Shown one piece after another: positions 14,269 through 20,660 of a stretch of DNA of 45,222 bases. The notes under the pieces were generated by a model that searched no databases, was not told the origin of the DNA, and was given only the letters and a program-made list of their open reading frames with translations. The DNA comes from Patescibacteria group bacterium (lineage in GTDB: Bacteria > Patescibacteriota > Patescibacteriia > Patescibacteriales > JAQTRU01), in assembly GCA_028711415.1 (NCBI GenBank), contig JAQTSG010000003.1, forward strand, positions 1 to 45,222, written 5' to 3'. Each line of letters opens with the position of its first letter. Within the stretch, counting starts at the first letter, position 1. The position numbers were made by a program, and so were the translations under genes.

Positions 14269-14658
14269 TTATTCCTCATCCTCTTCTTTGGTCGGCTCCT
14301 CGGTTTCTTCTTCCTCGACTTTTATTTCATCTTTTTTATTTAACTCTTCTTCCAGCCGAATTCTTTCATCTTCCTCTTCCTGCATCCTTTTAGCGATTTT
14401 TAATTTAAGCCGGCCGGTTAAATCTTTAAACGCCTTTTCATCTTCTTTCTGCAAATATTTAAGCAGTCGGCGCCTTTCCCCGACTTTTTTTAAAAGCCCG
14501 CGCCGGGAAGAATGGTCGTGCTTATGAGTTTTTAAATGCTCGGTCAATTGCTTTATTTCTTCCGTTAAAATCGCAATCTGGACCTGGGGCGAACCTGTGT
14601 CATTATCATGGGTTCTGAATTTAGCGATGATTTTTTGCTTGTCTTTTCTGGTAAGCAT
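14269..14658 (-). CDS. rpsO: Small ribosomal subunit protein uS15
   Basis: Ribosomal protein S15. I place the start at the ATG ending at 14658 (129 aa, MLTRKDKQKIIAKF), which matches the family N terminus; the frame is open ten codons further. Core motifs: DTGSPQVQIAILTEEIKQLTEHLK and KHDHSSRRGLLKKVGERRRLLKYL. The normal protein is about 89 residues; here a ~40-residue tail very rich in Glu/Lys (EEEDERIRLEEELNKKDE...) is added. A CAAAAACTATG context is shared with khpA. rpsO next to pnp is a common arrangement; here the NYN gene lies between. Confidence 0.95.
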   Translation of the reverse strand: MLTRKDKQKIIAKFRTHDNDTGSPQVQIAILTEEIKQLTEHLKTHKHDHSSRRGLLKKVGERRRLLKYLQKEDEKAFKDLTGRLKLKIAKRMQEEEDERIRLEEELNKKDEIKVEEEETEEPTKEEDEE

Positions 14659-15024
14659 AGTTTTTGCCTTATCCGAGAAATGGGACATTAGTAAAAAGTT
14701 TGTAAAGTTGTAAAGTTATAAAGTTTGTAAAGTTTTGTTCTTTTCTCCCATTATATCCCGTACTTTATAACTTTATGGACTTTATAACTTTCAACTGCGT
14801 CCCTATATCCAAGAAAAGGTCATTAATTAATAAGATTATTATAAAATTAACATAATATTAAAATAAGGTCAAGGGGAAAGAAAACCCACGGTGTACGTGA
14901 GCTCTTATTTTAATAGTATATTTATATTTTTATAAATTTTAAATATTTTATGATTTTGATATTTATGATATAATATGTGTATAACTGTTGACAATGGTTT
15001 GGTAATAGGCTAAAGTCCAACTAC
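14659..15024. other. Intergenic region upstream of rpsO
   Basis: No gene seen. 14697-14790 holds inverted repeats of GTAAAGTTATAAAGT and its complement, a phrase that also occurs near 24985 and 30004. On the minus strand a TTGACC near 14872 followed by AT-rich TAATTT/TATAAT around 14840-14855 is a plausible rpsO promoter. On the plus strand TATAAT (14969-14974) and TTGACA (about 14988) lie close together without a clear partner. Confidence 0.45.
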
Positions 15025-15419
15025 AAAAAACAAAAGCTCCCCTTATGCACACTCGGGGAGCAATTGTCGGCCACAGCTTTCGCTGTGGTCTTTGGTTTGC
15101 GATAATTATTTTAGACAAGGTAATCGCAAATGGAACCTTGGAAAACTTACCAAAGCTAATCCTTTACGCATGCTGCGAAGGATTTAGCCTTTTTGGGGTA
15201 AATTTTCTTACCATTAACCATCTTCCAACGGAAGAAAATTAAGTGGTAACCCGATTTGCACTGTTTCATGAGTGTCGGTTTATTACGAATAAACGACTGT
15301 TTCTATAGATTTCGGCGCCAACAGTGCAGGTGCAAAAATGCACCTGAACCCGCCGTTTTTAGCAAGTTTAGATGCATTTTTTTACCTAGTAATGATCTCT
15401 GGCAAAAAATATAGCCAGT
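15025..15419 (-). ncRNA. Unidentified structured RNA, about 395 nt
   Basis: Minus-strand transcription unit without an open reading frame of note. It starts downstream of an almost ideal sigma-70 promoter (15426-15454) and ends in a hairpin GCTCCCC/GGGGAGC followed by TTTTGTTTTTTG (15061 down to 15025), a clear terminator in this direction only. Between them are many helices: CTGGC/GCCAG at the 5' end (15399-15418), CAGGTGCA/TGCACCTG (15327-15346), GCACTGTT/AACAGTGC enclosing GTTTATT-ACG-AATAAAC (15258-15327), AATCCTT/AAGGATT, TTTGCGAT/ATCGCAAA, and CCACAGC-GAAA-GCTGTGG (15071-15088), where the GAAA tetraloop appears only on the minus strand. I looked for tmRNA, RNase P, SRP and 6S hallmarks and did not find them. 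Confidence 0.7.
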
Positions 15420-15425
15420 ATTTCC

Positions 15426-15454
15426 ATTATAAAGCAAATAATTTTTTTTGTCAA
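15426..15454 (-). promoter_or_regulatory. Promoter of the structured RNA
   Basis: On the minus strand TTGACA (15449-15454), 17 bp, TATAAT (15426-15431): consensus hexamers at optimal spacing, predicting a start near 15419. It is back to back with the promoter of the next plus-strand gene. Confidence 0.85.
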
Positions 15455-15495
15455 ATAGTTGCTGATATAGTGATTGTATTGTTAATATATAGCTA

Positions 15496-15523
15496 TTGAC
15501 AAATTAAAAAAATAGAGTATAAT
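15496..15523 (+). promoter_or_regulatory. Promoter giving a nearly leaderless mRNA
   Basis: TTGACA (15496-15501), 16 bp, TATAAT (15518-15523). The start codon ATG at 15533 lies only 9 nt after the -10 box, so the predicted 5' UTR is a few nucleotides at most and there is no room for a Shine-Dalgarno site. Confidence 0.75.
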
Positions 15524-15532
15524 ATAAAATAT

Positions 15533-15937
15533 ATGGATTATTCAACTTTAAATTTAAAAAAATTTAGTAATGTTGGCTCTAAGATTAGCAGAAAAATAAG
15601 CATAACTGGGTCATATTCCTTTGGGATACCGCCCGCTTTTTATGAAGAACATGGAATAAAAGATTATTCTTACGCCGTTGTTTTTTATGATGAGAAAAAT
15701 CAGGTAATTGGTGTGCAATTTGCAAAAGAGAAAGAAAAGGATAGTAGTTTTAAATTAATCCCATATGGGAACGAAGTAAAAATGGGTGCCAGTTTCGTTG
15801 CGCGTTCATTTTTTAATACTCATGGCATAGACATTGCTCAAATTAAAGGAAGGTATGACCCCAAAGAACACACCTTCCCGGATATTGGAAAAGTTTTTCT
15901 GATAGATCTCAAGGAAAGAAAGCAACAAGAAGAATAA
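15533..15937 (+). CDS. Hypothetical protein, 134 aa
   Basis: Soluble, no signal peptide or membrane segment. The sequence has a beta-rich central part (SRKISITGSYSFGIPPAFY, YAVVFYDEKNQVIGVQFAKE, VFLIDLKER) that hints at a small DNA- or nucleotide-binding fold, but I do not recognise the family. Expression appears leaderless from a strong promoter. It is followed directly by a good terminator at 15944-15970, so it forms a single-gene unit. Confidence 0.7.
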   Translation: MDYSTLNLKKFSNVGSKISRKISITGSYSFGIPPAFYEEHGIKDYSYAVVFYDEKNQVIGVQFAKEKEKDSSFKLIPYGNEVKMGASFVARSFFNTHGIDIAQIKGRYDPKEHTFPDIGKVFLIDLKERKQQEE

Positions 15938-15943
15938 AAATTT

Positions 15944-15970
15944 AAAAAACTGGGTTTACCCCAGTTTTTT
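15944..15970 (+). terminator. Rho-independent terminator
   Basis: AAAAAACTGGG / CCCAGTTTTTT stem with a short loop right after the 134-aa gene. Symmetric, so it may also act on transcripts from the minus-strand tRNA-Asp. Confidence 0.85.
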
Positions 15971-15973
15971 ATG

Positions 15974-16047
15974 CGGAGCGGACGGGACTCGAACCCGCGA
16001 CCTCTGCCGTGACAGGGCAGCGTTCTAACCAACTGAACTACCGCTCC
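15974..16047 (-). tRNA. tRNA-Asp (anticodon GTC)
   Basis: 74 nt, acceptor stem GGAGCGG/CCGCTCC with discriminator G, D arm AGTTCAGTTGGTTAGAAC, anticodon loop CTGTCAC between CTGCC-type stem strands, T arm CGGGTTCGAGTCCCG. CCA is not encoded. Confidence 0.95.
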
Positions 16048-16118
16048 AAAATAAAAATAGTTTTACCAACTATTAAAATCCTTAGCTAAACAATAACAAA
16101 AAATAGGATGATAGTCAA

Positions 16119-16146
16119 CCCCGTTAGAAAATTTTTTCTAACGGGG
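16119..16146. repeat. Perfect copy of the CCCCGTTAGAAAA palindrome
   Basis: Arms CCCCGTTAGAAAA and TTTTCTAACGGGG with a 2-nt centre, lying alone between tRNA-Asp and the DksA-type gene. It is the cleanest example of the dispersed element seen at 2401, 2459, 2477, 2766, 18551, 27502, 32410, 33085, 34647, 34759 and 36284. Confidence 0.9.
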
Positions 16147-16290
16147 TCAATATCGGTTTTTTAGCAAAAACTCTTGCCAAAAAATTAGGTTTGCGGTATA
16201 CTGAAAGTAGTCAAATTGACCAATTTATTATTGGTTTTTATTTTATTAAACTGGTTCAAGACTAAAGGAAGTTGAACCGAAAGCAAACAT

Positions 16291-16692
16291 ATGAAAACGG
16301 TAAAAAAACAAGGAGACAATGATTTAGACAAAAAAACAATTGAAGAAATAAAAAAAGACTTATTGGCCAGGAAAAAGCGGATTTTAGAGGATTTAGGAGA
16401 AATAACCGGCAAAGATAAGCATGATAAAGATGAGCATAAAGCGATATTTCCTGACTACGGCGAAAAGCCGGATGAGAACGCGCAGGAAATCGGCGAATAC
16501 ACCACTAACTTAGCCACGGAAAAAGTTTTAGAAGATACTTTACGCGATATCAATAATGCTTTAGACAGGATAGAAAAAGGCACCTATGGTATCTGTAAAT
16601 ATTGTAAAAAGCCGATTGGGAAAAAGAGAATGCTCGCTCGTCCCGTAGCAAGCGCCTGCGTGGAATGCAAAACAAAACTGCAAAACAGTTAA
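16291..16692 (+). CDS. DksA/TraR-type C4 zinc-finger protein
   Basis: 133 aa. N-terminal helical part (coiled coil, residues ~10-45), a middle segment with DYGEKPDENAQEIGEY typical of the DksA-like family, and a C-terminal zinc finger CKYCKKPIGKKRMLARPVASACVEC. DksA-family proteins bind RNA polymerase in the secondary channel; whether this one has that role is not shown. No Shine-Dalgarno is obvious. lspA follows on the same strand. Confidence 0.9.
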   Translation: MKTVKKQGDNDLDKKTIEEIKKDLLARKKRILEDLGEITGKDKHDKDEHKAIFPDYGEKPDENAQEIGEYTTNLATEKVLEDTLRDINNALDRIEKGTYGICKYCKKPIGKKRMLARPVASACVECKTKLQNS

Positions 16693-16804
16693 GTTTTAGT
16701 TTACCCCGCACTTTTTATTCAGGCATTTTGCGACGGGGTTTAAATAGGAAATAAAATTTTTAGGTGTAGTTCGAATGGTGTATTGCCTAAAAGTTGCGGG
16801 GTCT

Positions 16805-17260
16805 ATGCTAAAATATAACAAAAACATGGCTTTCTGGATTTTATTGGCCATGTTTTTTGTTATCTTAGACCGTTTTTTTAAATTTTTAGCTTCTAGCGGT
16901 TATTTTGATAAATCCATTTCAATTGTTGGAGATTTTTTTAAACTGAATTTTATTCCTAATTATAATATTGCTTTTTCCCTGCCTCTTTCCGGAATTTTTT
17001 TGAATATTTTAATCATCCTGATAATTATTTTTTTATTGTATGAACTGCTGTTTTTAGGGCAGAAGCAGGAATGGGGTAAAGTCGTCCTCTTGACATTTAT
17101 TATATTTGGTGCTATAAGTAATATGCTAGACCGTTTAAGGTATGGTTTCGTGGTTGATTATTTAGACCTGAAATATTTTACGGTCTTTAATATTGCGGAT
17201 GTGATGATAGTCGGAGGTGTCCTGGGGTTAATCCTTATCTTTTGCAAAAAAATAAATTAA
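16805..17260 (+). CDS. lspA: Signal peptidase II (prolipoprotein)
   Basis: Membrane aspartyl protease that removes signal peptides of lipoproteins. Four hydrophobic segments; conserved NYNIAFSLP (NxxxAF), the region ISNMLDRLRYGFVVDYLDL with one catalytic Asp, and FNIADVMI with the other. I start at ATG 16805 (151 aa); ATG 16775 and 16826 are also in frame, and the first hydrophobic helix begins right after 16826. Several lipoproteins in this window are potential substrates. A short ORF with a strong ribosome-binding site follows after 27 bp. Confidence 0.92.
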   Translation: MLKYNKNMAFWILLAMFFVILDRFFKFLASSGYFDKSISIVGDFFKLNFIPNYNIAFSLPLSGIFLNILIILIIIFLLYELLFLGQKQEWGKVVLLTFIIFGAISNMLDRLRYGFVVDYLDLKYFTVFNIADVMIVGGVLGLILIFCKKIN

Positions 17261-17287
17261 AATATTCGTTCATTGTAGGAGGGACAA

Positions 17288-17434
17288 TTGGAAGAAAAGA
17301 TTATAAAAAAACCGCCTGCGGCGGAGGAAACCTTGCCCATTCTCGGTAGGGAAGAAGATGATCCTCGGCCCACAGATGTAGGCAGAGTTTTTAAAGAAAT
17401 TTTCAGGCCTCCCGAGAAAAAGGGGGAGGAATAA
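17288..17434 (+). CDS. Small acidic/basic protein, 48 aa, TTG start
   Basis: A short frame from TTG 17288 to TAA 17432-17434, preceded by TAGGAGGG 4-11 nt upstream, one of the best Shine-Dalgarno sites in the window. The product begins LEEKIIKKPPAAEETL and ends GRVFKEIFRPPEKKGEE; charged, proline-containing, no membrane segment. It sits between lspA and a terminator (17441-17471), so it is probably the last gene of the dksA-lspA unit. No family recognised. Confidence 0.55.
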   Translation: MEEKIIKKPPAAEETLPILGREEDDPRPTDVGRVFKEIFRPPEKKGEE

Positions 17435-17440
17435 AAAGAG

Positions 17441-17471
17441 ACCCCTGTTTTTGCCAAACAGGGGTTTTGTT
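17441..17471. terminator. Terminator between convergent units
   Basis: ACCCCTGTTT / AAACAGGGGT hairpin followed by TTTGTT. It ends the plus-strand lspA unit and abuts the end of the minus-strand 283-aa gene. Confidence 0.8.
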
Positions 17472-18321
17472 ATGCGGCCAAAAGGGTGAATTTTTCTCTT
17501 TCTGAAATGGATTCATTTTTTACATTTCCCCTGTTTTCAATTTCGGCCGACTGTCTTTTGGTCTCAAGGATTTCTTCTAAATATTCTTTTGCCCTTTTAA
17601 TGTTTTTGTAAATATTCGTGTCGCTTCCGCCCGGTATATTTTTTCTTAAATATTCTTCCTGGATCCCAAGCTGGCTTATAATATCCTCCAGGATATATAT
17701 TTGCAAGGAGGTTTTTCCTAATCTTTCTTTCCCGTTCGGGCCGGCTATAATTTCACACATTTTTTTTAAATTATCATAATCAAAAGCGATAATAACGCTG
17801 GGGATATCTTTAAGCTCGCCTTTTTCCGGGTTATCTTCCCAGGTTAAATTAGACTGGAAGTATTTAATAGTTGTCCCCATTTTTCTATCAAGTTCATTTT
17901 TTACTTTTATAACTTTTTTCTCTATCACTTCCGGATCATTGGTCACGGTGGTGTCAACCGCTAGTTTAATTCTGTCCTTAGTATCCCATTCAATTACAAA
18001 ATCAGTGTGATTTATATAATCATCAAATTTCGTAGTTTGGGCAGTCTCACAGTTGTCGCCGAGCCAGCAAGAATGATAAATTTGTTGCCGCAAAACTTCT
18101 TCCAATATCCCCCCTCTTTCCGTATGGAGAGCGTGCCCTTTTTCTAATCTTTTGGTTAATTCAAGGTCTCTTTCTATTTCCGTCTTTGAATAAACACCTT
18201 CAAAATCTTCTTCTTTAAGACCGGGTTCTTTGACTCTTCTCATCTCATCGCAAACTTTATCCTCGGCGGCTGTTAGTTTCTCGTCTTCGTTAAGTTGGGC
18301 TAAAAAATTTTCTCTAAACAT
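17470..18321 (-). CDS. Hypothetical protein, possible PD-(D/E)xK-like fold
   Basis: 283 aa, soluble. The N-terminal 80 residues are helical and charged; the centre reads FDDYINHTDFVIEWD followed by IKLAVDTTVTND, a spacing of an acidic residue, a beta strand and a second acidic residue that recalls nuclease-like PD-(D/E)xK folds, but the catalytic Lys is not obvious. The C terminus is helical. Two cysteines in SCWLGDNCE may be structural. The stop of tsaE lies 2 bp upstream, so the genes are co-transcribed. Function unknown; the nuclease idea is weak. Confidence 0.65.
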   Translation of the reverse strand: MFRENFLAQLNEDEKLTAAEDKVCDEMRRVKEPGLKEEDFEGVYSKTEIERDLELTKRLEKGHALHTERGGILEEVLRQQIYHSCWLGDNCETAQTTKFDDYINHTDFVIEWDTKDRIKLAVDTTVTNDPEVIEKKVIKVKNELDRKMGTTIKYFQSNLTWEDNPEKGELKDIPSVIIAFDYDNLKKMCEIIAGPNGKERLGKTSLQIYILEDIISQLGIQEEYLRKNIPGGSDTNIYKNIKRAKEYLEEILETKRQSAEIENRGNVKNESISEREKFTLLAA

Positions 18322-18323
18322 AA

Positions 18324-18806
18324 TTAATATTTAATCCTTCTTTTATTACCTTCTAAGATTCCTATCTTAACGTATTTTGTCTTTTTTGGCAAAATTTTTT
18401 TAACCCTGTCCGCCCATTCAATTATGGTTAAGGTGTCGGGCCGGTTTAAATATTCCCGCGCCCCGATAGCGATTAAATCTCGCCCTTCTTTTAGGCGGTA
18501 AGCGTCAATATGGACAAAATTTTTAATTTTTCCCTTCCCGACTAAATATGCCCCGTCAAATAATTTTTCCTTTGGCGAAATTCGCGCTGGGCGCGATTTA
18601 ACGGGGTAAACTTTCATTATTACAAAAGTCGGGCTAGTAATATTTTTTTTAAGCCCTAAGCCCTTGGCTAGGCCTTTGATAAAAATGGTTTTACCCGCGC
18701 CTAAATTTCCGATTAGGCCCAGTATCGTCCCGCCCTTTAAGGTTTTAGCGTATTTTTTAGCCAGGGCCGAAGTTTCTTTTTCTGAATTGGTTATTATTTC
18801 CTTCAT
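18324..18806 (-). CDS. tsaE: tRNA threonylcarbamoyladenosine biosynthesis ATPase TsaE
   Basis: 160 aa; partner of TsaB/TsaD in making t6A37. Walker A GNLGAGKT at residues 33-40, the conserved ITSPTFVI at ~56, HIDAYRL at ~99 and IEWADRV. Between KVY and KIKNFVHIDAYRL, where the family has only a short loop, there are about 24 extra residues (PVKSRPARISPKEKLFDGAY...). They are encoded by a repeat element at 18551-18606 with inverted ends, inserted without breaking the frame. The loop lies before the Walker B-like strand and is likely tolerated. Confidence 0.92.
   Translation of the reverse strand: MKEIITNSEKETSALAKKYAKTLKGGTILGLIGNLGAGKTIFIKGLAKGLGLKKNITSPTFVIMKVYPVKSRPARISPKEKLFDGAYLVGKGKIKNFVHIDAYRLKEGRDLIAIGAREYLNRPDTLTIIEWADRVKKILPKKTKYVKIGILEGNKRRIKY
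18551..18606. repeat. Palindromic element inserted in tsaE
   Basis: 56 bp bounded by CCCCGTCAAAT and ATTTAACGGGG (one mismatch between arms), the same ends as other copies of the dispersed element, with GCGCTGGGCGC-type sequence in the middle. It codes for residues ~67-86 of TsaE. Confidence 0.75.
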
Positions 18807-18903
18807 AATTTCATTTTAGCTTGTTTTTCATAAAAAAAGAAGTGGCTCTTGCCACTCTTTTTTGTGGGCTTTGTCCTCCGAATCCGCCAGCTGGCGGAGA
18901 AGG

Positions 18904-18940
18904 TGGGCGCACTAGGGCTCGAACCCAGGGCCTTCTCGGC
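18904..18940 (-). pseudogene. 3' half of a broken tRNA
   Basis: On the minus strand CCGAGAAGGCCCTGGGTT continues into a complete T arm and the acceptor strand TGCGCCC plus A. The matching 5' strand GGGCGCA is found in the two 5' halves at 19058-19093 and 19094-19227, not here. The break is at the 3' side of the anticodon loop, where AATTAACGGGG repeat sequence begins. Probably the remains of a second tRNA-Val-like gene. Confidence 0.75.
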
Positions 18941-18965
18941 CTGCCCCGTTAATTTTTTTAGGCAG

Positions 18966-19039
<74 letters not shown>

Positions 19040-19093
19040 AAAATTTAACGGGGTGAATAAACGAGACGCTCTAACCAACTGAGCTATGCGCCC
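19040..19093 (-). pseudogene. 5' half of a broken tRNA, copy 1
   Basis: Minus strand: GGGCGCA acceptor strand, TA, D arm GCTCAGTTGGTTAGAGC, then GTCTCGTTTA up to the anticodon loop, where TTCACCCCGTTAAATTTT follows instead of the rest of the loop. Its acceptor strand pairs with the 3' half at 18904-18940. The intact tRNA-Val lies between the two halves. Confidence 0.75.
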
Positions 19094-19227
19094 AAAATTT
19101 AACGGGGTGAATAAACGAGATGCTCCCCGCCCGACATGCCTGACAGGGCAGTCAGGCGGGCGGGTAACCAACTGCTTGTCTCGCCGAAGTCCCGAAGGCT
19201 CGGGACGAAGGAGGAAGCTATGCGCCC
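19094..19227 (-). pseudogene. 5' half of a broken tRNA, copy 2, with two palindromes inserted
   Basis: A second copy of the same 5' half with identical ends (GGGCGCATAGCT ... GAGCATCTCGTTTATTCACC) but split twice: a hairpin element of ~41 bp (19175-19215, TCCCGA/TCGGGA type) after the D-stem strand, and a ~39-bp GC palindrome (19125-19163) in the D loop/stem. The D-loop phrase CAGTTGGTTA remains between them. The gene cannot fold as a normal tRNA. Confidence 0.7.
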
Positions 19228-19240
19228 CCCCCTGTTCTGG

Positions 19241-19324
19241 TGGGCGGAAGAGGACTTGAACCTCCACGACCTTGCGGCCACAAGCCCCTCAAGCTTGCGT
19301 GTCTACCAGTTCCACCATCCGCCC
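19241..19324 (-). tRNA. tRNA-Leu (anticodon GAG)
   Basis: 84 nt class II tRNA: acceptor GGGCGGA/TCCGCCC with discriminator A, anticodon arm CAAGC-TTGAGGG-GCTTG, a variable arm (TGGCCGCAAGGTCG), and T arm GAGGTTCAAGTCCTC. Located 10 bp after the rplS stop on the same strand. Confidence 0.95.
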
Positions 19325-19334
19325 TCCGCGTTAT

Positions 19335-19682
19335 TTAAGAGACCTTTTTCTCCTTTAGTTTCTTCTTATATCCTTTCCTTAAGAAATACAATTTAGCCCG
19401 CCTTACTTTTTCCTGCTTTTTAATTTCTATTTTTTCTATGGTCGGCAGGTTAAGAGGAAATATTTTTTCCACGCCTACGCCGTCAGAAACTTTTCTTACC
19501 GTGATAGTCGCGCCTTTTTCCTTTCCATGTTTTTTGGCGATAACCATGCCTTCAAAATACTGGGTTCTTTCTTTTTCCTCGCCTTTAATATTTTGCTCTT
19601 TGATTTTTTGGAAAATACGAACCGTCATGCCGGGTTTTATTTCCGGAATTTTCTTTTTTTCCGATTTTTTTTCTTCAGCCAT
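19335..19682 (-). CDS. rplS: Large ribosomal subunit protein bL19
   Basis: 115 aa. Recognisable core PEIKPGMTVRIFQKIKE, ERTQYFEGMVIAKKHGKEKGATITVRKVSDGVGVEKIFPLNLPTI and VRRAKLYFLR. In many bacteria rplS follows trmD; here it is about 17 kb away from trmD on the same strand and is followed by tRNA-Leu. Lysine-rich at both ends. Confidence 0.97.
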   Translation of the reverse strand: MAEEKKSEKKKIPEIKPGMTVRIFQKIKEQNIKGEEKERTQYFEGMVIAKKHGKEKGATITVRKVSDGVGVEKIFPLNLPTIEKIEIKKQEKVRRAKLYFLRKGYKKKLKEKKVS

Positions 19683-19821
19683 ATTTTTTAAAATAAATAT
19701 CGCCGCTTAAGGCGAAGTTTTTAATTCTTAAATTCTTGTCTAATTCTATAATAGAACCGGTTTTTTGTCAAGGTTTTGGAGATATGTCGTTGTTCGTGCA
19801 CGAATAATCTGTTTTTAAAAT

Positions 19822-20442
19822 TCAGATTCCGAGTCGCCTCTTCTCGCCCCTCGAAGCCGAGAGATAGCGAGGCGAAGTGGGGTCAATATTTAGCTGGGAT
19901 TTAACAAAATCGTAAATTTTATTAAAAACCTGTTTTTTATTTGAGCCAGTCGTATCTAGAATAAAATCGTAATTCTTTTTATTGTAAACATCAATTTTGT
20001 AATATTTTTTATACCTTTTTTTATCGCTTTCTTTTCTTATCCGCTGGCTTTTCAGAACGTCGGCCACGGTTTCTAAATTTTTATCCTCGTTCCGACTATG
20101 TTTGCCTTTCAATTCTTTAAAAATGCGCTTGGCGGAAACTTTCTCATCTACGTCAAGATAAATTTTTAAAGAATGGGGAATAAAATGCCAGGAGGTCCGG
20201 CCTTCAATAATGAAGTTATCTTTAGTTTGTCCTAGTTTTTTTTGGTATTTATCCACTTCCAAATCAGTCACCGGGTCTTTTTCCCCGAATTTATTATATT
20301 CGGCTAAAGTCAGGCCCCGTTTTTTTGCCAACTCTCTTCTTATTCCCCCCATGTAATAGCGGGGCCAGTTTAATTTTTTCGCCAATTTTTTAGCAACTGT
20401 GCTTTTTCCCGAACCTGAAGCGCCGCTTATAGAAATTATCAT
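19822..20442 (-). CDS. Cytidylate kinase, archaeal-type (Cmk2-like)
   Basis: 206 aa NMP kinase of the P-loop family: Walker A GASGSGKST at residues 7-15, YYMGGIRRELAKKRGLTLAEY as the NMP-binding region, FIIEGRTSW, KIYLDVDEKVSAKRI and RYKKYYKIDVYNKKNYDFILDT. This short form without the bacterial NMP insert is the type common in archaea and CPR bacteria. The last ~20 residues (PTSPRYLSASRGEKRRLGI) come from a dispersed repeat (19824-19887) that contains the stop codon, so the ancestral protein probably ended near NID. Confidence 0.85.
   Translation of the reverse strand: MIISISGASGSGKSTVAKKLAKKLNWPRYYMGGIRRELAKKRGLTLAEYNKFGEKDPVTDLEVDKYQKKLGQTKDNFIIEGRTSWHFIPHSLKIYLDVDEKVSAKRIFKELKGKHSRNEDKNLETVADVLKSQRIRKESDKKRYKKYYKIDVYNKKNYDFILDTTGSNKKQVFNKIYDFVKSQLNIDPTSPRYLSASRGEKRRLGI
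19824..19887. repeat. Dispersed repeat overlapping the end of the cytidylate kinase gene
   Basis: Second copy of the 1766-1829 element: same ends (AGATTCC..GTCGC and GCGAAGTGGGGTCAAT) and same TCTCGCCCCTCGAAG block, different inner stem. Here it is translated as the C-terminal extension. Confidence 0.75.
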
Positions 20443-20660
20443 ATATTTTTATGTCTCAAAGTCATCTTATATTATAATTTCACCATATAATTTTATTTAG
20501 GGCAAGAAAATCCCCCCTTCCCCCTTTATCAAGGGGGCAAAATCCCCCTTAGTCCCCCTTTGACGAAAGGGGGCATTTTTAAAAAATCGTAATTTGTTCT
20601 ATAATAGAGATGGAATGAAAAATTTTTCATTTTTATTTTTTATATTTTATTTTTTAAACC
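20443..20660. promoter_or_regulatory. Divergent upstream region with CCCCCTT repeats
   Basis: Between cytidylate kinase (minus) and smc (plus). 20519-20537 and 20553-20573 are two hairpins of CCCCCTTT/AAAGGGGG type, a common style of dispersed repeat. A TATAAT at 20600-20605 is a likely -10 box for smc. AT-rich TATAAT-like sequence near 20472 could serve the minus-strand gene. Confidence 0.5.

Noticed and set aside
15045-15242. Plus-strand open frame of 65 codons
   Set aside because: Antisense to the structured RNA, no ribosome-binding site, and the hairpins and promoter support the minus-strand RNA instead.
15025-15419. tmRNA, RNase P RNA, SRP RNA or 6S RNA
   Set aside because: None of the sequence hallmarks that I know for these classes were found on either strand; left as unidentified.
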